A model generated the notes under the pieces. The model saw only the letters and a list, made by a program, of their open reading frames with translations. It was not told the DNA's origin and ran no database searches. From contig NC_092650.1 of NCBI RefSeq assembly GCF_032118995.1, positions 10,292,001-10,356,000 on the forward strand: a stretch of 64,000 nt of DNA, written 5' to 3'. The position numbers and the translations under genes are program-made. The stretch is from Asterias amurensis. Its lineage: Eukaryota > Echinodermata > Asteroidea > Forcipulatida > Asteriidae. Each line of letters opens with the position of its first letter. Positions within the stretch are counted from its first letter, which is position 1. Below are positions 32,444 through 43,639 of the stretch, in pieces.

Positions 32444-32831
32444 CTGTAAGTAAAATAAAGCAATGGGGCTTGAACAAAGAAAAATGTACTGAAGCGGGCC
32501 GCTCCAGTAAACTTTTCCTTGTTCAAACCTAAGTTGTTTAAGATCTACCAAGTCAGTTTCCCTTCAGGTTTTCTTTCTTGATAAGTAAAATAAAGAGTAC
32601 ATGATGAAAAATCTTTGTTGCAATTTTGGGAATCAATGTGGTACCATGGATACCTCAAAGATTGTGCAGTATCGTGCGTCTTTTTTAGGCAAGACAAAAA
32701 AGAACACGGCTACCGTAACTGATATTGACATGGAGTTTTACCCACAAAATGGTACATTAGGTAATCAGTGGCATTGTGGCATTGATGCAATGGCAGAAAA
32801 CATAAACAAAATTATCATGAGAGTCGAATGA
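32290..32831. repeat. Direct duplication, copy 2, with a 76-codon frame
   Basis: Partner of 30180-30640. Past the duplicated part a plus-strand frame at 32601-32831 (76 codons) includes VQYRASFLGKTKKNTATVTD; in the partner copy the same stretch is frameshifted, so it is probably not a protein. No domain recognised. Confidence 0.6.
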
Positions 32832-33470
32832 GACTTATTGCATTTAAGGAACTTGCAAGTTATGCTATACAGAGTGCTCCTGTCTGAAGCGTCATATTGA
32901 TGAGTAAATTTAAAATAAAAAACAATTTCCGCAAAGTGAGCATTTTATGAAGTTTTGGTTGGTAGTCGATATCATGCAGAGTGTGTCATTGGTTTTTCAC
33001 AATTTTATCTTGACCCAGATGGCAGATTGATCTCAAACTAGCAGATTTGATAATGATTTTTATGATGGTATGAGACAAACCACTGTACTGCACAGGTCAT
33101 TGGTTTGTAAATTTTTCTTTGTTACACCCCAAAAATGTAAACATTACTGCGACAAACGCTCTTCTATCGAACAGTTAAACAAATCCCTAATCTTTTTCGC
33201 TTTTAACTTTTAAATTTTTAACTACTATAGTTTTACAGAATATTTGGAATCCTTTTGTAGTTTGTATTTTTTTTAATGGTTTAACTAAGGTAACAGCTGG
33301 ACTTGCCTATTTTATATAATTTTATTGTGGGTTTTAATTCAGAAATTTACTTTCAGTTTTGTTTTCTTATAGCTTTTATATTTAGCTGTTAAGCGATTTG
33401 GGGAATGTTTTGTTATTATTGTTATTGTTATAAATCCACAACTAATAGGGTTTACATCCACGCTATGCAT
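32832..33470. other. AT-rich stretch without recognisable feature
   Basis: Several T-rich tracts and a TTATTATTGTTATTGTTATA simple run at about 33411. No frame, splice pattern or repeat that I can support. Confidence 0.4.
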
Positions 33471-33474
33471 TTGA

Positions 33475-33960
33475 TCCATCAACAATTTAGCCTATATTAA
33501 TTGTGGATGACAGATCCAAAAAGAAACTCTAGCGTAAGTCGCTGTATTGTTTCAAGATGAGCATTTTTTGTGTAGTAAAGTAAAGACAGCATCTCCTACA
33601 CCTTGTTTTGCTCTATAAGAAAACTGATGGATCGATCTGTGGTTTGTGACAAATACATACATTTAATAATCTGCTCAAAACACTTCATAGCAATAACAAA
33701 GGGCCATGGTCAATAATTGTTCATAGCAACTTGTTTGGGCATTTTGGATATCAGAGTTGACCATATAAGATACAAATACCTTCAGACCAATATCCAAAGA
33801 CCATTGATACAGGCAGTGAAAAACTGGGGCAAGTGTTAGAAGTGTACACCTTTTTTGGGATGATCATGGCTTTGCAGAAATTGATGTATGACAAAATCAT
33901 CTCTGTAGCCTCATCAGTGTGGCAGATGTTTTAAAGACCTCTCAATCCCTACAGGCCTAC
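33475..33960 (-). pseudogene. LINE fragment: end of linker and start of reverse transcriptase
   Basis: Minus strand, upstream part: EATEMILSYINFCKAMIIPK, the usual TDTIxxYIxFCxDMxxPxK stretch between endonuclease and RT in LINEs that infect fish and echinoderm genomes. Downstream part: VIAMKCFEQIIKCMYLSQTT followed by a broken stretch (NKV, stop, EMLSLLYYTKNAHLETIQR), equivalent to the xxMKCFExLxxxxL ... FAYRxxRxxEDA region. Stops and frameshifts throughout. A different LINE lineage from the one at 26411-27720. Confidence 0.7.
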
Positions 33961-34029
33961 TACAAGCATGCCATTAGAGTAGCCATTAGTTCTTACAAGT
34001 GTTTAAGATGGTTTTAATCATTGAACATA

Positions 34030-34460
34030 CTTGGGTAGCAGTTGAAGGTGGTGTATACCTAGCCCTTCATCTTCAGGGACGGCCCCTTTTATTTAAAAAA
34101 TGGGGCCAGCTCCCTGAACTTCTTCCATCCACTCCTCATGCCGGATGTCAATGCTGCATCTGAATAGCTCACTCGGCACCCATCATGTCATCAAAAACAA
34201 ACACTAGGCACAAAGATCGAAAATGAAGAGAAAACAAACAATCATCATGGGTTGACCAAAGATCCGAGGGCAGGATGATGCAGAGGGCTAAGATGCAGTA
34301 TGTGGGTTTTTGATTTTCTGATGGCTTAGGGACTGAATAAAAAAACAAAAACTGGTTGGTGATTTTGCATTCAATGTCTGGTATGGGGTTTCACGGTAGG
34401 TATCCGCAAGTGTCAGTCGGTGCTTGTAAGTGTTGTAAGTGAGTTAGGGTTAGAGTAACG
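34030..34460. repeat. TTAGGG-type dispersed repeat, copy 5
   Basis: Contains GATGATGCAGAGGGCTAAGA (34274; inverted match of about 930), GATTTTGCATTCAATGTCTG / GTATGGGGTTTCACGGTAGG (34361-34400; match of 13660) and GAGTTAGGGTTAGAGTAACG (34441). It links the 890-950 block, the inverted-end sequence and the TTAGGG section in one copy. Confidence 0.6.
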
Positions 34461-34679
34461 TTTAGAGTAATAATCCTTTAGCATTCAGAATTATTTGGGT
34501 TGGGAGTAATTCAACCTTGAAAACCCCCGAAATATTGATGAAAATCAGACTCTGTTTTTTCGAACTTCGATAACAATTCTACTGGATAAAACATGGGCCC
34601 CATACACATAGCCGAGTGGCTACAATCGTCATAGCTTGGCTCTCTACGCGCGCCGTGTAATACACACTCAAGTTACTGA

Positions 34680-34860
34680 AAACAATATTTACGACTAGTC
34701 GCGATTTAGTCACAACTAGTCGCAGAATTATTCACGACGTCGTAAAAAATATTCGCGACTAGTCGCGAAAATATTCGCGACTTGTCGTGAGTAAATATAC
34801 GACGTCGCGAAAATATTCGCGACTTGTCGTGAATAAATATACGACGCCGCGAAAGAATTT
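34680..34860. repeat. CpG-rich palindromic minisatellite
   Basis: Built from TATTCGCGACTAGTCGCG-like words (a perfect CGCGACTAGTCGCG palindrome at about 34762) and ACGACGTCG. The last two units have a 42-bp period, AAAATATTCGCGACTTGTCG at about 34772 and 34814. Very CpG-dense within AT-rich surroundings. Confidence 0.85.
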
Positions 34861-34883
34861 CACAAAATATTTGGAGAGAATTG

Positions 34884-34912
34884 TTTTAATTTAATTTAAT
34901 TTAATTGAAATG
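34884..34912. repeat. (TTTAA)n simple repeat
   Basis: TTTAATTTAATTTAATTTAA run, about six units. Confidence 0.85.
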
Positions 34913-34942
34913 ATTTGATGTTTTTCACTTGTAAAGACAGTA

Positions 34943-35277
34943 AACTTAAAGACACTGGACACTATTGGTAACTGTCAAAGACGAGTCTTCACAGCTGGTG
35001 TATCTCAACATTATGCATAAAATAATTACAAACTTGTGAAAATTTGACCTCAATTGGTCATCGAAGTTGTGAAAAGAAAATGAAATTAATGAAAGAAAAA
35101 ACACCCTTGTCCTATGAAGTTGTGTGCGTTTATGGTTGATTTCGAGACCTAAAGTTCTAAACCTCGAGGTATCACAATTAATTTCGTGGAAAATTACTTC
35201 TTTCTCGAAAACTACACGTTACTTAATTCAGAGCTCCGTTTCTCACAATGGTATACTAACAACAGCTCTCCATTACA
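34943..35277 (+). mobile_element. MITE-1 copy, right end cut by satellite
   Basis: Starts AAGACACTGGACACTATTGG, contains GCTGGTGTATCTCAACATTA, CCTCGAGGTATC and TCTCACAATG, and stops at AACAGCTCTCCATTAC where the next satellite begins. Confidence 0.75.
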
Positions 35278-35990
35278 ATCCAAACTCACAAAATTTTCTT
35301 TGAATCTACACATTTTGGTTGTTTAGCCAGTCTCAACTGATAAAATGTCTTCAGTAGCCCGTTCTGTATTATTATTTGGAACCATAAAATCATTGGAAAT
35401 TTGTTGACCCCAAGTCTGAAAAATTTTGACCATACCGACATAGTTCTATTATTTTTTATTTCGGACCAAAAATCCAAACTCACAAAATTCTATTTAAATC
35501 TAAAAGTTTTGGTTTTATACCCAGACTCCACATGTAAAATATCTTCAGTAGTCCGTGCTGAATCATTTGGAACCATAAAATCATCGGAAAAAATTTCACC
35601 CTAAATCTGAAAATTTTGACCATACCGGCATGGTTCGATTTTTTTCATTTCGGACCTAAAATCCAAACTCACAAAATTCTCTTGAAGTCTAATAATTTTG
35701 GTTGTTTAGCCAGTCTCAACTGATAAAATGTCTTCAGTTGTCCGTGCTGTATCATTTGGAACCATAAAATTATCGAAAAAATTTCACCCTAAATCTGAAA
35801 ATTTTGACCGTACCGGCATGGTTCGATTTTTTCATTTCGGACCTAAAATCCAAACTCACAAAATTCTCTTGAAGTCTAACAATTTTGGTTGTTTAGTCAG
35901 TCTCAACTGATAAAATGTCTTCAGTAGTCCGTTCTGTATCATTGGGAACCATAAAATCATGTGAACATTTTTCACCCTAAATCTGAAAAG
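35278..35990 (+). repeat. 189-bp satellite, left arm (forward orientation)
   Basis: About four units of TTTTGGTTGTTTAGCCAGTC, TCAACTGATAAAATGTCTTC, GTCCGTTCTGTATCATTTGG, AACCATAAAATCATCGGAAA, GACCATACCGGCATGGTTCG and TCCAAACTCACAAAATTCTC. This is the inverse of the array at 37590-40340. Here the central palindrome is GACCATACCGGCATGGTC-like rather than CCCGGG-centred. Confidence 0.88.
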
Positions 35991-37590
35991 TTTGCCGAAC
36001 GAGAACTTTTTGAAGTCGAGTTTCTAGTCAAAAATCTGAAAAATGTGCCGAGCCGGTGTCGCATGCAATTGTGTCCTCTATGCAATATTATCCAGCAGAC
36101 ATTATCGCATATGCGATTATGCGATAATGTTCGCCAGACACTTTTGCATAAGCAATTGTGTCCGCCCGGACGCTGCTGCACAATGCAATTGTGTCCGCTC
36201 GGACACTGCTGCATAATGCAATTGTGTCTGTCCGGACACATTTGCGGACACATTTGCATGTGCAGTTGTGCCCGCCCAGTGCAAAACCATCCATGCAGTA
36301 AATTAAACGCCCTTGGTCGACGGAACACGTTTGGCATTTTTTTACAAGCAAAAGTGTGTGTCATGAATGAAATGGGAAATGTTCGGCTGTTGGTATTCGG
36401 TGCAATCATAAAATACGTGAATATTCATGCTGCATACGTAAGTTCAGTACATGCACGTGCTCGCTTACAGGTTTTTTGCATAGCCCCGGTTTGCATATGC
36501 AAAATTGTCTGGAGCGGAAAGTTTTGCATGGCGGACACAATTGCATCTGCTATCAAGGGCAAATTTTCAGTTTTGAGATCAAGCAATTTTCGGTGATTTT
36601 ACGGTTTCAAATGATAGAGTACACATAGTGCATATGCAAACTTTCCAGGGCTAGCTACGCAAAAACGTCCAGCGGACATGTACATGACTGTACATGTATG
36701 TGCGCCCGTAAGCGAGCTTGCATGCACTGAACCTACGTATTATGAATATTCACGTATTTTATGATTGCAGCGAATATCCAACATTTCCCATGTCATTCAT
36801 GACAGCATGCACTTATGCTTGTAAAATAATGGCGAACGTGTTCCGTTGACCAAGGGCATTTAAGCTTACTGCATGGAAGGTTTAAAACGGGGTGGACACA
36901 CCTGCATATGCAAATGTGTCAGGGCAGACACAATTGCATAATGCAGCAGCGTCCGGGCGGACAAGATTGCATATGCAAAACCCTCTGGATATTGCATAAA
37001 GGACATAATTGCATGCGACACAGGCTTGGCACATTTTTCAGATTTTTGACTAAAAACTCAATTTCACAATATTCTCATTATATTTCAAACTCTGGTTGAT
37101 TTACTATTAGTCAGCACTGATGACATGTCTTTTAGTAGTGCACTCTGTATCATTTGAAACCATAAAATCACCAAAAATTGTTTGATCACAAATCTGAAAA
37201 TTTGCCCATGCCGGTAGCAGATGCGATTGTGTCCGCCATACAAAACTTTATGCTCTGGACACTTTTGCATATGCAAACTGTCGGGCTCTATGCGAAGGGG
37301 TACATGACTGTACATGTACGTGCACCTGTAAGCGAGCTCACTGAACCTATGCAGCATGAATATTCACGTGTTTTATGATTGCAGCGAATATCCGAACATT
37401 TCCCATGTTATTCTTGACATGCACTTATGCTTGTAAAATAACGGTGAATGTGCTCCGTTGACCAAAGGCGTTTTAATTTACTACATGGACGGTTTTAAAC
37501 GGGTCAGACACAACTGCATATGCAATGTGCACTTATGCTTTTAAAATAATGGCGAACGAGGGCGTTTAATTCCGGTCCGAAATGAAAAAA
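35991..37590. repeat. Inverted core with TGCATATGCA and CAATTG motifs
   Basis: Three copies of a 450-550-bp unit. The first (36030-36600) is inverted relative to the second (36600-37060) and third (37110-37560). Landmarks: GACACAATTGCATAATGCAG, GGCGGACACAATTGCATCTG, TTTGCATATGCAAA, CATGCAGTAA, GACCAAGGGC, GAATATTCACGTATTTTATG, TACATGACTGTACATGTA. Frames of 145 and 211 codons on opposite strands here arise from these repeats (Cys/His-rich by chance) and are not genes. Confidence 0.8.
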
Positions 37591-40340
37591 TCGAACCATG
37601 CCGGTATTGTCAACATTTTCAGACTTAGGTTTTAAAAAAATTCGAGAATTTTATGGTTTCAAATGATACAGCCACACTACTGAAGACATTTTACAAGTGG
37701 AGTCTGGGTAACAAACCAAAATTATTAGATTTTTAGAGAAATTTGTAAGTTTGGATTTTTGGTCCAAAATAAAAAACAAATCGACCATACCTGGGTATGG
37801 ACAAAATTTTCGTTTTGGGGTCAAACAATTTCCGATGATTGTATGGTTCAAAATGGTACAGAACGGACTACTGCAGACATTTTATCAGTTGAGACTGGCT
37901 AAATCACCAAACTTATTAGATTTCAAGAGAATTTTGTGAGTTTGGATTTTTGGTCCGAAATGAAAAAAGTCGACCACACCTGGGTATGGACAAAATTTTC
38001 GTTTGGGGGTCAAACAATTTCCGATGACTGTATGGTTCAAAATGGTACAGAACGGACTACTGCAGACATTTTACAAGTGGAGTCTGGGTAACAAACCAAA
38101 ATTATTAGATTTATAGAGAAATTTGTGAGTTTAGATTTTTGGTCCCAAATGAAAAAAGTCGACCATACCCGGGTATGGACAAAATTTTCAGATTTGGGGT
38201 CAAACAATTCCGATGATCTTATGGTTCTAAATGATACAGAATGGACTACTGAACACATTTTATCAGTTGAGACTGACTAAACAACCAAAATTATTAGACT
38301 TCAAGAGAATTTTGTGAGTTTGGATTTTTGGTCCGAAATGAAAAAAGTCGACCATACCCGGGTATGGACAAAATTTTCGTTTTGGCCAAACAATTTCCGA
38401 TGATTTTATGGTTCCCAATGATACAGAACGGACTACTGAAGACATTTTATCAGTTGAAACTGGCTAAACAACCACAATTAGTAAATTTATAAAGAAATTT
38501 GTGAGTTTGGATTTTTGGTCCGAAATGAAAAAAGTCACCCATACCCGGGTATGGACAAAATTTTTAGATTTGGAGTCCAAAAATTTCTGATGATTTTATG
38601 GTTCCCAATGATACAGAACGGACTACTGAAGACATTTTATCAGTTGAGACTGGCTAAATCACCCAAATTATTAGATTTCAAGAGAATTTTGTGAGTTTGG
38701 ATTTTTGGTCCGAAATGAAAAAAGTCGACCACACCTGGGTATGGACAAAATTTTCGTTTTGGGGTCAAACAATTTCCGATGATTGTATGGTTCAAAATGG
38801 TACAGAACGGAATACTGCAGACATTTTATCAGTTGAGACTGGGTAAAAAACCAAAATTATTAGATTTATAGAGAATTTTGTGAGTTTGGATTTTTGGTCC
38901 GAAATGACAAAAGTCGACCATACCCGGGTATGGACAAAATTTTCAGATTTGGGGTCAAACAATTCCGATGATCTTATGGTTCTAAATGATACAGAATGGA
39001 CTACTGAACACATTTTATCAGTTGAGACTGACTAAACAACCAAAATTATTAGACTTCAAGAGAATTTTGTGAGTTTGGATTTTTGGTCCGAAATGAAAAA
39101 AGTCGACCATACCCGGGTATGGACAAAATTTTCGTTTTGGCCAAACAATTTCCGATGATTGTATGGTTCCCAATGATACAGAACGGACTACTGAAGACAT
39201 TTTATCAGTTGAAACTGGCTAAACAACCACAATTAGTAAATTTATAAAGAAATTTGTGAGTTTGGATTTTTGGTCCGAAATGAAAAAAGTCGACCATACC
39301 CGGGTATGGACAAAATTTTTAGATTTGGAGTCCAAAAATTTCTGATGATTTTATGGTTCCCAATGATACAGAACGGACTACTGAAGACATTTTATCAGTT
39401 GAGACTGGCTAAATCACCCAAATTATTAGATTTCAAGAGAATTTTGTGAGTTTGGATTTTTGGTCCGAAATGAAAAAAGTCGACCACACCTGGGTATGGA
39501 CAAAATTTTCGTTTTGGGGTCAAACAATTTCCGATGATTGTATGGTTCAAAATGGTACAGAACGGAATACTGCAGACATTTTATCAGTTGAGACTGGGTA
39601 AAAAACCAAAATTATTAGATTTATAGAGAATTTTGTGAGTTTGGATTTTTGGTCCGAAATGACAAAAGTCGACCATACCTGGGTGTGGACAAAATTTTCA
39701 GATTTGGAGTCCAAAAATTTCCGATGATTTTATGGTTCCAAATGATACAGAACGGACTACTGAAGACATTTTATCAGTTGAGACTGGCTAAACAACCAAA
39801 ATACTTAGATTTCAAGAGAATTTTGTGAGTTTGGACTTTTGGTCCGAAATGAAAAAAGTCGACCATACCCGGGTATGGACACAATTTTCATTTTGGGATC
39901 ACACAATTTCCGATGATTTTAGAGACTGGGTAAACAACCAAACTTATTAGACTTCAAGAGAATTTTGTGAGTTTGGATTTTTGGTCTGAAATGAAAAAAA
40001 GTCGACCATACCCGGGTATGGACAAAGTTCCCCAAAAAACTGTGATGCTGGCACGGGTCGAATTTTCAGATTTGGGGTGAACAATTGTATGCTACCAAAT
40101 GATACAGAACAGACTACTGAAGACAATTCATCGGTGCAGATTTAGTACATCAGCAAAAGTTTGAGATTAATTGAAGATTTTTTGAGTTTGGGTGTTTTGG
40201 TCAAAATCCCCAAAAATCTGTGGCGCCTGCATGGGTCAAGTATTCAGATTTGGGGGTCAAACAATTTTCAGTGATTTTATGGTTTCATATCATAGGCATA
40301 CAGAACAAAATACTGAAAACATTTCATTAGTGCGGACTGA
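37591..40340 (-). repeat. 189-bp satellite, right arm, with 755-bp higher-order repeat
   Basis: About 13 units of CAGTTGAGACTGGCTAAA, AGAGAATTTTGTGAGTTTGG, ATTTTTGGTCCGAAATGAAA, AAGTCGACCATACCCGGGTA, TGGACAAAATTTTCGTTTTG, CCGATGATTTTATGGTTC, AATGATACAGAACGGACTAC. Most units carry the 16-bp perfect palindrome CCATACCCGGGTATGG. Blocks at 38037-38445 and 38792-39200 are nearly identical at a 755-bp shift, four units. The last units (40020-40340) are more diverged. Small minus-strand frames of 60-73 codons are artefacts. Confidence 0.92.
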
Positions 40341-40399
40341 GTAAATCGTTCTCAATGAAACTCCCTCTCCATTAGGTCCAGTTAAATGTTGAAAGACAA

Positions 40400-41160
40400 A
40401 ATCAACCAGGTGTTGTCCCATTGGTTGACATTGTTGAAAGTGTTTGCAAAGACTTGTGCTTTTTATGGGGAGAGAGAGTTATTACATGTGCCCATATAAT
40501 CAAGGATACTAGCAGAGCAAGCAAACAGTAAACATGGATTACCTTAGGCCTATAGGGTGTGCATGCATCATCTGAGGCGCAGCCACTCTTGGACTGTGGA
40601 GAACAGCAAGTAGTACAAGAAGAATGGTGCAGGTAAGATTTCAGGGCGGGAAGAAGAGGCGTAGGGTGTAGAGGCTGCAACTGTCTTGTTCAGCTTTTAG
40701 CTGCAATTTGGAGGGAAAATGACCTAACACAGTGTTATTAAAACAGTTTGGAATAAATTCCAACCTTTCTAAGTCAACCAAGCATTATTCATAAATACCT
40801 CAGGCAGTTTCGCTATTCCTATTGGTGGAGAGCGCGTCACGTGGGTGTGTATAAACCTTTGTTTATGACCAGTAAAAAGTGTTGAAACATGGGCGAGACA
40901 CGCGAGCTTGCACCTGTTCTTATAAGACAGTTTTGTCATGCCTATTAGTCGAGAGCAACAGCTGAAACAGTTATGCCACATTACACAATACACGCAACGC
41001 GCACAGCATTCCCTTATAAGGAGTTGCTAACCCGAGGGCGGCGAAGAGCTTTACCATTTCATAGCTGGAGGGGTGTTGTGTTGAAGGAAATCATTGAACA
41101 ATTAAACAATTTACATTTATTTTACTTTTTTACAAAGAATTGTTCATGTTTTTGACCGAA
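40400..41160. other. Unclassified sequence, probable dispersed repeat
   Basis: No gene supported. The part at 40800-41090 (CTATTCCTATTGGTGGAGAG, CGCGTCACGTGGGTGTGTAT, AACCCGAGGGCGGCGAAGAG) is CpG-richer than its surroundings and looks, from memory, like a repeat common in sea-star genomes; there is one CACGTG at about 40837. Frames of 60-92 codons lack motifs. Confidence 0.35.
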
Positions 41161-41175
41161 ACAGTATTCATGAAT

Positions 41176-41339
41176 GGGAATCAAAGTGTGTTGAATCGGT
41201 TTTCACCTAGTGGTTTAAACCCGCCGAGGCCTGGTTCTTGATAATTTACCTTGACTTCCTCTTGGTAAAATTATCAAGAGCCAGGCCTTGTTGGGATTAA
41301 ACCACCAGTTGAAAACCGCTTCACCACACAGTGATTCCC
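41176..41339. repeat. Hairpin-forming inverted repeat, arms about 75 bp
   Basis: GGGAATCAAAGTGTGTTGAA pairs with TTCACCACACAGTGATTCCC; GAGGCCTGGTTCTTGATAAT pairs with ATTATCAAGAGCCAGGCCTT. A MITE-like palindrome with a short loop. Confidence 0.8.
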
Positions 41340-41487
41340 CTATTTAAAAACCAATGATTTATGTATGAAAGATCAAATTCCCCACCAAAGGTTTTTTAAA
41401 GGATGAATTATTCCCTGTACATTTAAATAATGCAATCAGGAAGTAGGTACGACATCTAAAAAGTGAGTTGAATGTGTAAGATTTCGT

Positions 41488-41892
41488 TAAAGGTGGTGGA
41501 CACTATTGGTAATTACTCAAAATAATGATTAGCATAAAAACTTACTTGGTAACAAGTAATGGGGAGAGGTTGATATAATAAATCATTGTGAGAAACGGCT
41601 TCATGTGAAGTTAAGTGGTTTTCGAGAAAGAAGTTATTTTCCACGAATTTGATTTCGAGACATCAGCTTTAGAATTTGAGGTCTCAAAATCAAGCACATG
41701 AAAGCACACAACTTCGTGTGACAAGGGTGTTTTTTCTTTCATTATATGGCAATTTCGATGACCAATTGAGTTCTAATTTTTACAGGTTTGTTATTTTGTG
41801 CATATGTTGAAATACACCATGGAGGAAGAATTGGATACACCAAGTGAGAAGACTGGTCTTTGACAATTACCTATAGTGTCCAGTGTATTTAA
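41488..41892 (-). mobile_element. MITE-1, near full length, inverted
   Basis: GTGGACACTATTGGTAATTA at the left and TACCTATAGTGTCCAGTGTA at the right form the inverted ends. A 30-bp internal insertion duplicates the ATACACCAWG stretch near 41810-41850. Confidence 0.8.
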
Positions 41893-42540
41893 TACAGATT
41901 GTCTTAAATGTTGGTACAATTAAATTGCAAGTGTAACAGTCTTAAGTTTACGGGGCTAGTATTTCAACCTTGTATCTAGTACACAATACTTCTTGGCCAA
42001 TATAATTTCACATTTCAGTTCCCACATTGTCCCGAGTCATCTAAATGTTATTGTTGTGAAACAGTTTTGATGAGTGAAAGGGTGAACAAACATTTTACCG
42101 AAAATCTCCTTTACCACAAAATGCCGAGAATGCCTGCTATTGAGAGTTCCCTGACGAAATTCTCCAACATTGAAAATGTTTCCAATGAAACAGAGAGAGT
42201 GCTCATCTCTTAAAGGTTGACTCGCTGATAAGAGGAAGTTGTAAGCCAAAAAGACCTGCGTGTTATGACAGAACGTATGAGATCTATTGAGAATTTTGTA
42301 CGTTTGAGTTTTTGGTAAAAAAAATAATAATTTCTGTCAGTTTGGAAAATTTTTCAGATTTGTGGTCAAAAATACTGTTAATAGTAATAATAATATGCCT
42401 TTGATATTTTGTCATGGGGCTCGGGAAAAAGTACTGACAAACTCAGTATACAGAGCTTACACACATCGGTGCGTGGGTAAAATAAAAAAATTAACATACA
42501 GGCCTAGCACATTGAACTTCTAATTAGTTGAACACTTTCA
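41893..42540. other. No recognisable feature
   Basis: Mixed AT-rich sequence. A short AGTTTTTGGTAAAAAAAATA piece near 42306 resembles the satellite phrase at 40180-40210, so it may hold one lone decayed unit. Confidence 0.35.
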
Positions 42541-42960
42541 CCTTGGTTTCTTAAGTCGCTCACTACATTTCATTTGCTTGGGCAAGACAACAAAACACAA
42601 TTCAATTTGAACAATGAAGATTTCTTGCTTAAACACCTGGGTATCTTGACAAAGCCAAATCTCCCAATAGACAACATACCTGTATTTGAAAATTTCTTGC
42701 TTGAACATTTCTTTCTTGAAACAATCGCTCATAAGACAAAAACAACACATTGAAGATTTCTTGCTTACTCCATGCTTAAATACTTGTATCTTGACATATC
42801 GCTCATTGGAAAAAATAACTGTAGGATAAGTAGGCCTACTTGAAGATTTCTTTCTAGATTGAAGTTGAAACCTCCTTCTTGACATATCGCTCATAAGACA
42901 AAATATGACACACTCTAAAATTTCATGGACCATGATCTTTGGAAGAAAGTCTGCTTGAAT
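42541..42960. repeat. Degenerate tandem repeat, about 85 bp
   Basis: TTGAAGATTTCTTGCTT and CTTGACATATCGCTCATAAG recur four to five times (about 42615, 42690, 42752, 42840). A 151-codon minus-strand frame covers it (repeats of CLMSD and KQEIF); because it simply follows the DNA repeat and has no domain I do not call it a gene. A TATAAGTA motif lies upstream of that frame on the minus strand (near 43020), with no further support for a promoter. Confidence 0.5.
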
Positions 42961-43194
42961 GTACGCAACTTGCCCTTGCTGAAACACTAACACGATACGA
43001 GTCGTACGACTGTACTTATACTAGTTTTAACTGCTGTGATCTCGGCCTCCCCGGGGCCCTGCGCGTGGCTGAATGCATACCGTGTTTTTGGCTCATCTCT
43101 CCCCGTCATGATCGTGTCTCCGCCCCGGTCATGTCGTCCGTCCCGGTGCTTCCGTGAAGTGTTCGAAGTAAGCTCCTTGGAATTCGGGGATAAC

Positions 43195-43312
43195 TTTCCG
43201 TATGGCGCCACCACTTTTTCACTCATTTTTACAAAAAGGGATATGTCAATCAGGTAAATTAGATACTATATTATTTTATTTCGAATGAAAAAGTGGTGGC
43301 GCCATACGGAAA
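43195..43312. repeat. GGCGCC-containing inverted repeat, arms about 30 bp
   Basis: TTTCCGTATGGCGCCACCAC TTTTTC on the left and GAAAAAGTGGTGGCGCCATA on the right are perfect inverted copies over about 26-30 bp, with an AT-rich 58-bp loop. Confidence 0.85.
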
Positions 43313-43517
43313 CTTTTCCGCCTAAATTTGAGCAATTAATTTATTCCAAAGAGTAGAAAATAGATGGTTCCATCCTGCGGTTATTAGTCTTGGCCCAAGA
43401 CGATGGTGCTTGATTCTGGATAGTGTACTACGCGCGGTTGAATCGCCAAAGCGCGCCCGCCACGGTATGATTTAGTTACGTGGACGGCTCGAAATCTAGA
43501 CTACACTCTGCAAGCTT

Positions 43518-43636
43518 GCTTAATATCTCGCAACTTCGCTGACCAATTGAGCTCAAATTTTATGCATTATGATGAGATACACCAACTGTGAAGACTAGTT
43601 TTTGACAATTACCAATAGTGTCCACTGTCATTAACA
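43518..43636 (-). mobile_element. MITE-1 fragment (end)
   Basis: ATATCTCGCAACTTCGCTGA, GATGAGATACACCAACTGTG and end ACCAATAGTGTCCACTGTCA. It directly borders the following satellite array. Confidence 0.75.
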
Positions 43637-43639
43637 CGC

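Noticed and set aside
35961..36596. 211-codon open frame (and a 145-codon frame on the opposite strand)
   Set aside because: Both lie in the inverted repeat with TGCATATGCA/CAATTG motifs; the Cys- and His-rich peptide follows the DNA repeat, and related copies of the unit are frameshifted.
42538..42993. 151-codon minus-strand frame with CLMSD/KQEIF repeats
   Set aside because: It tracks a degenerate ~85-bp DNA repeat; no recognised domain and only a lone TATA-like motif upstream.
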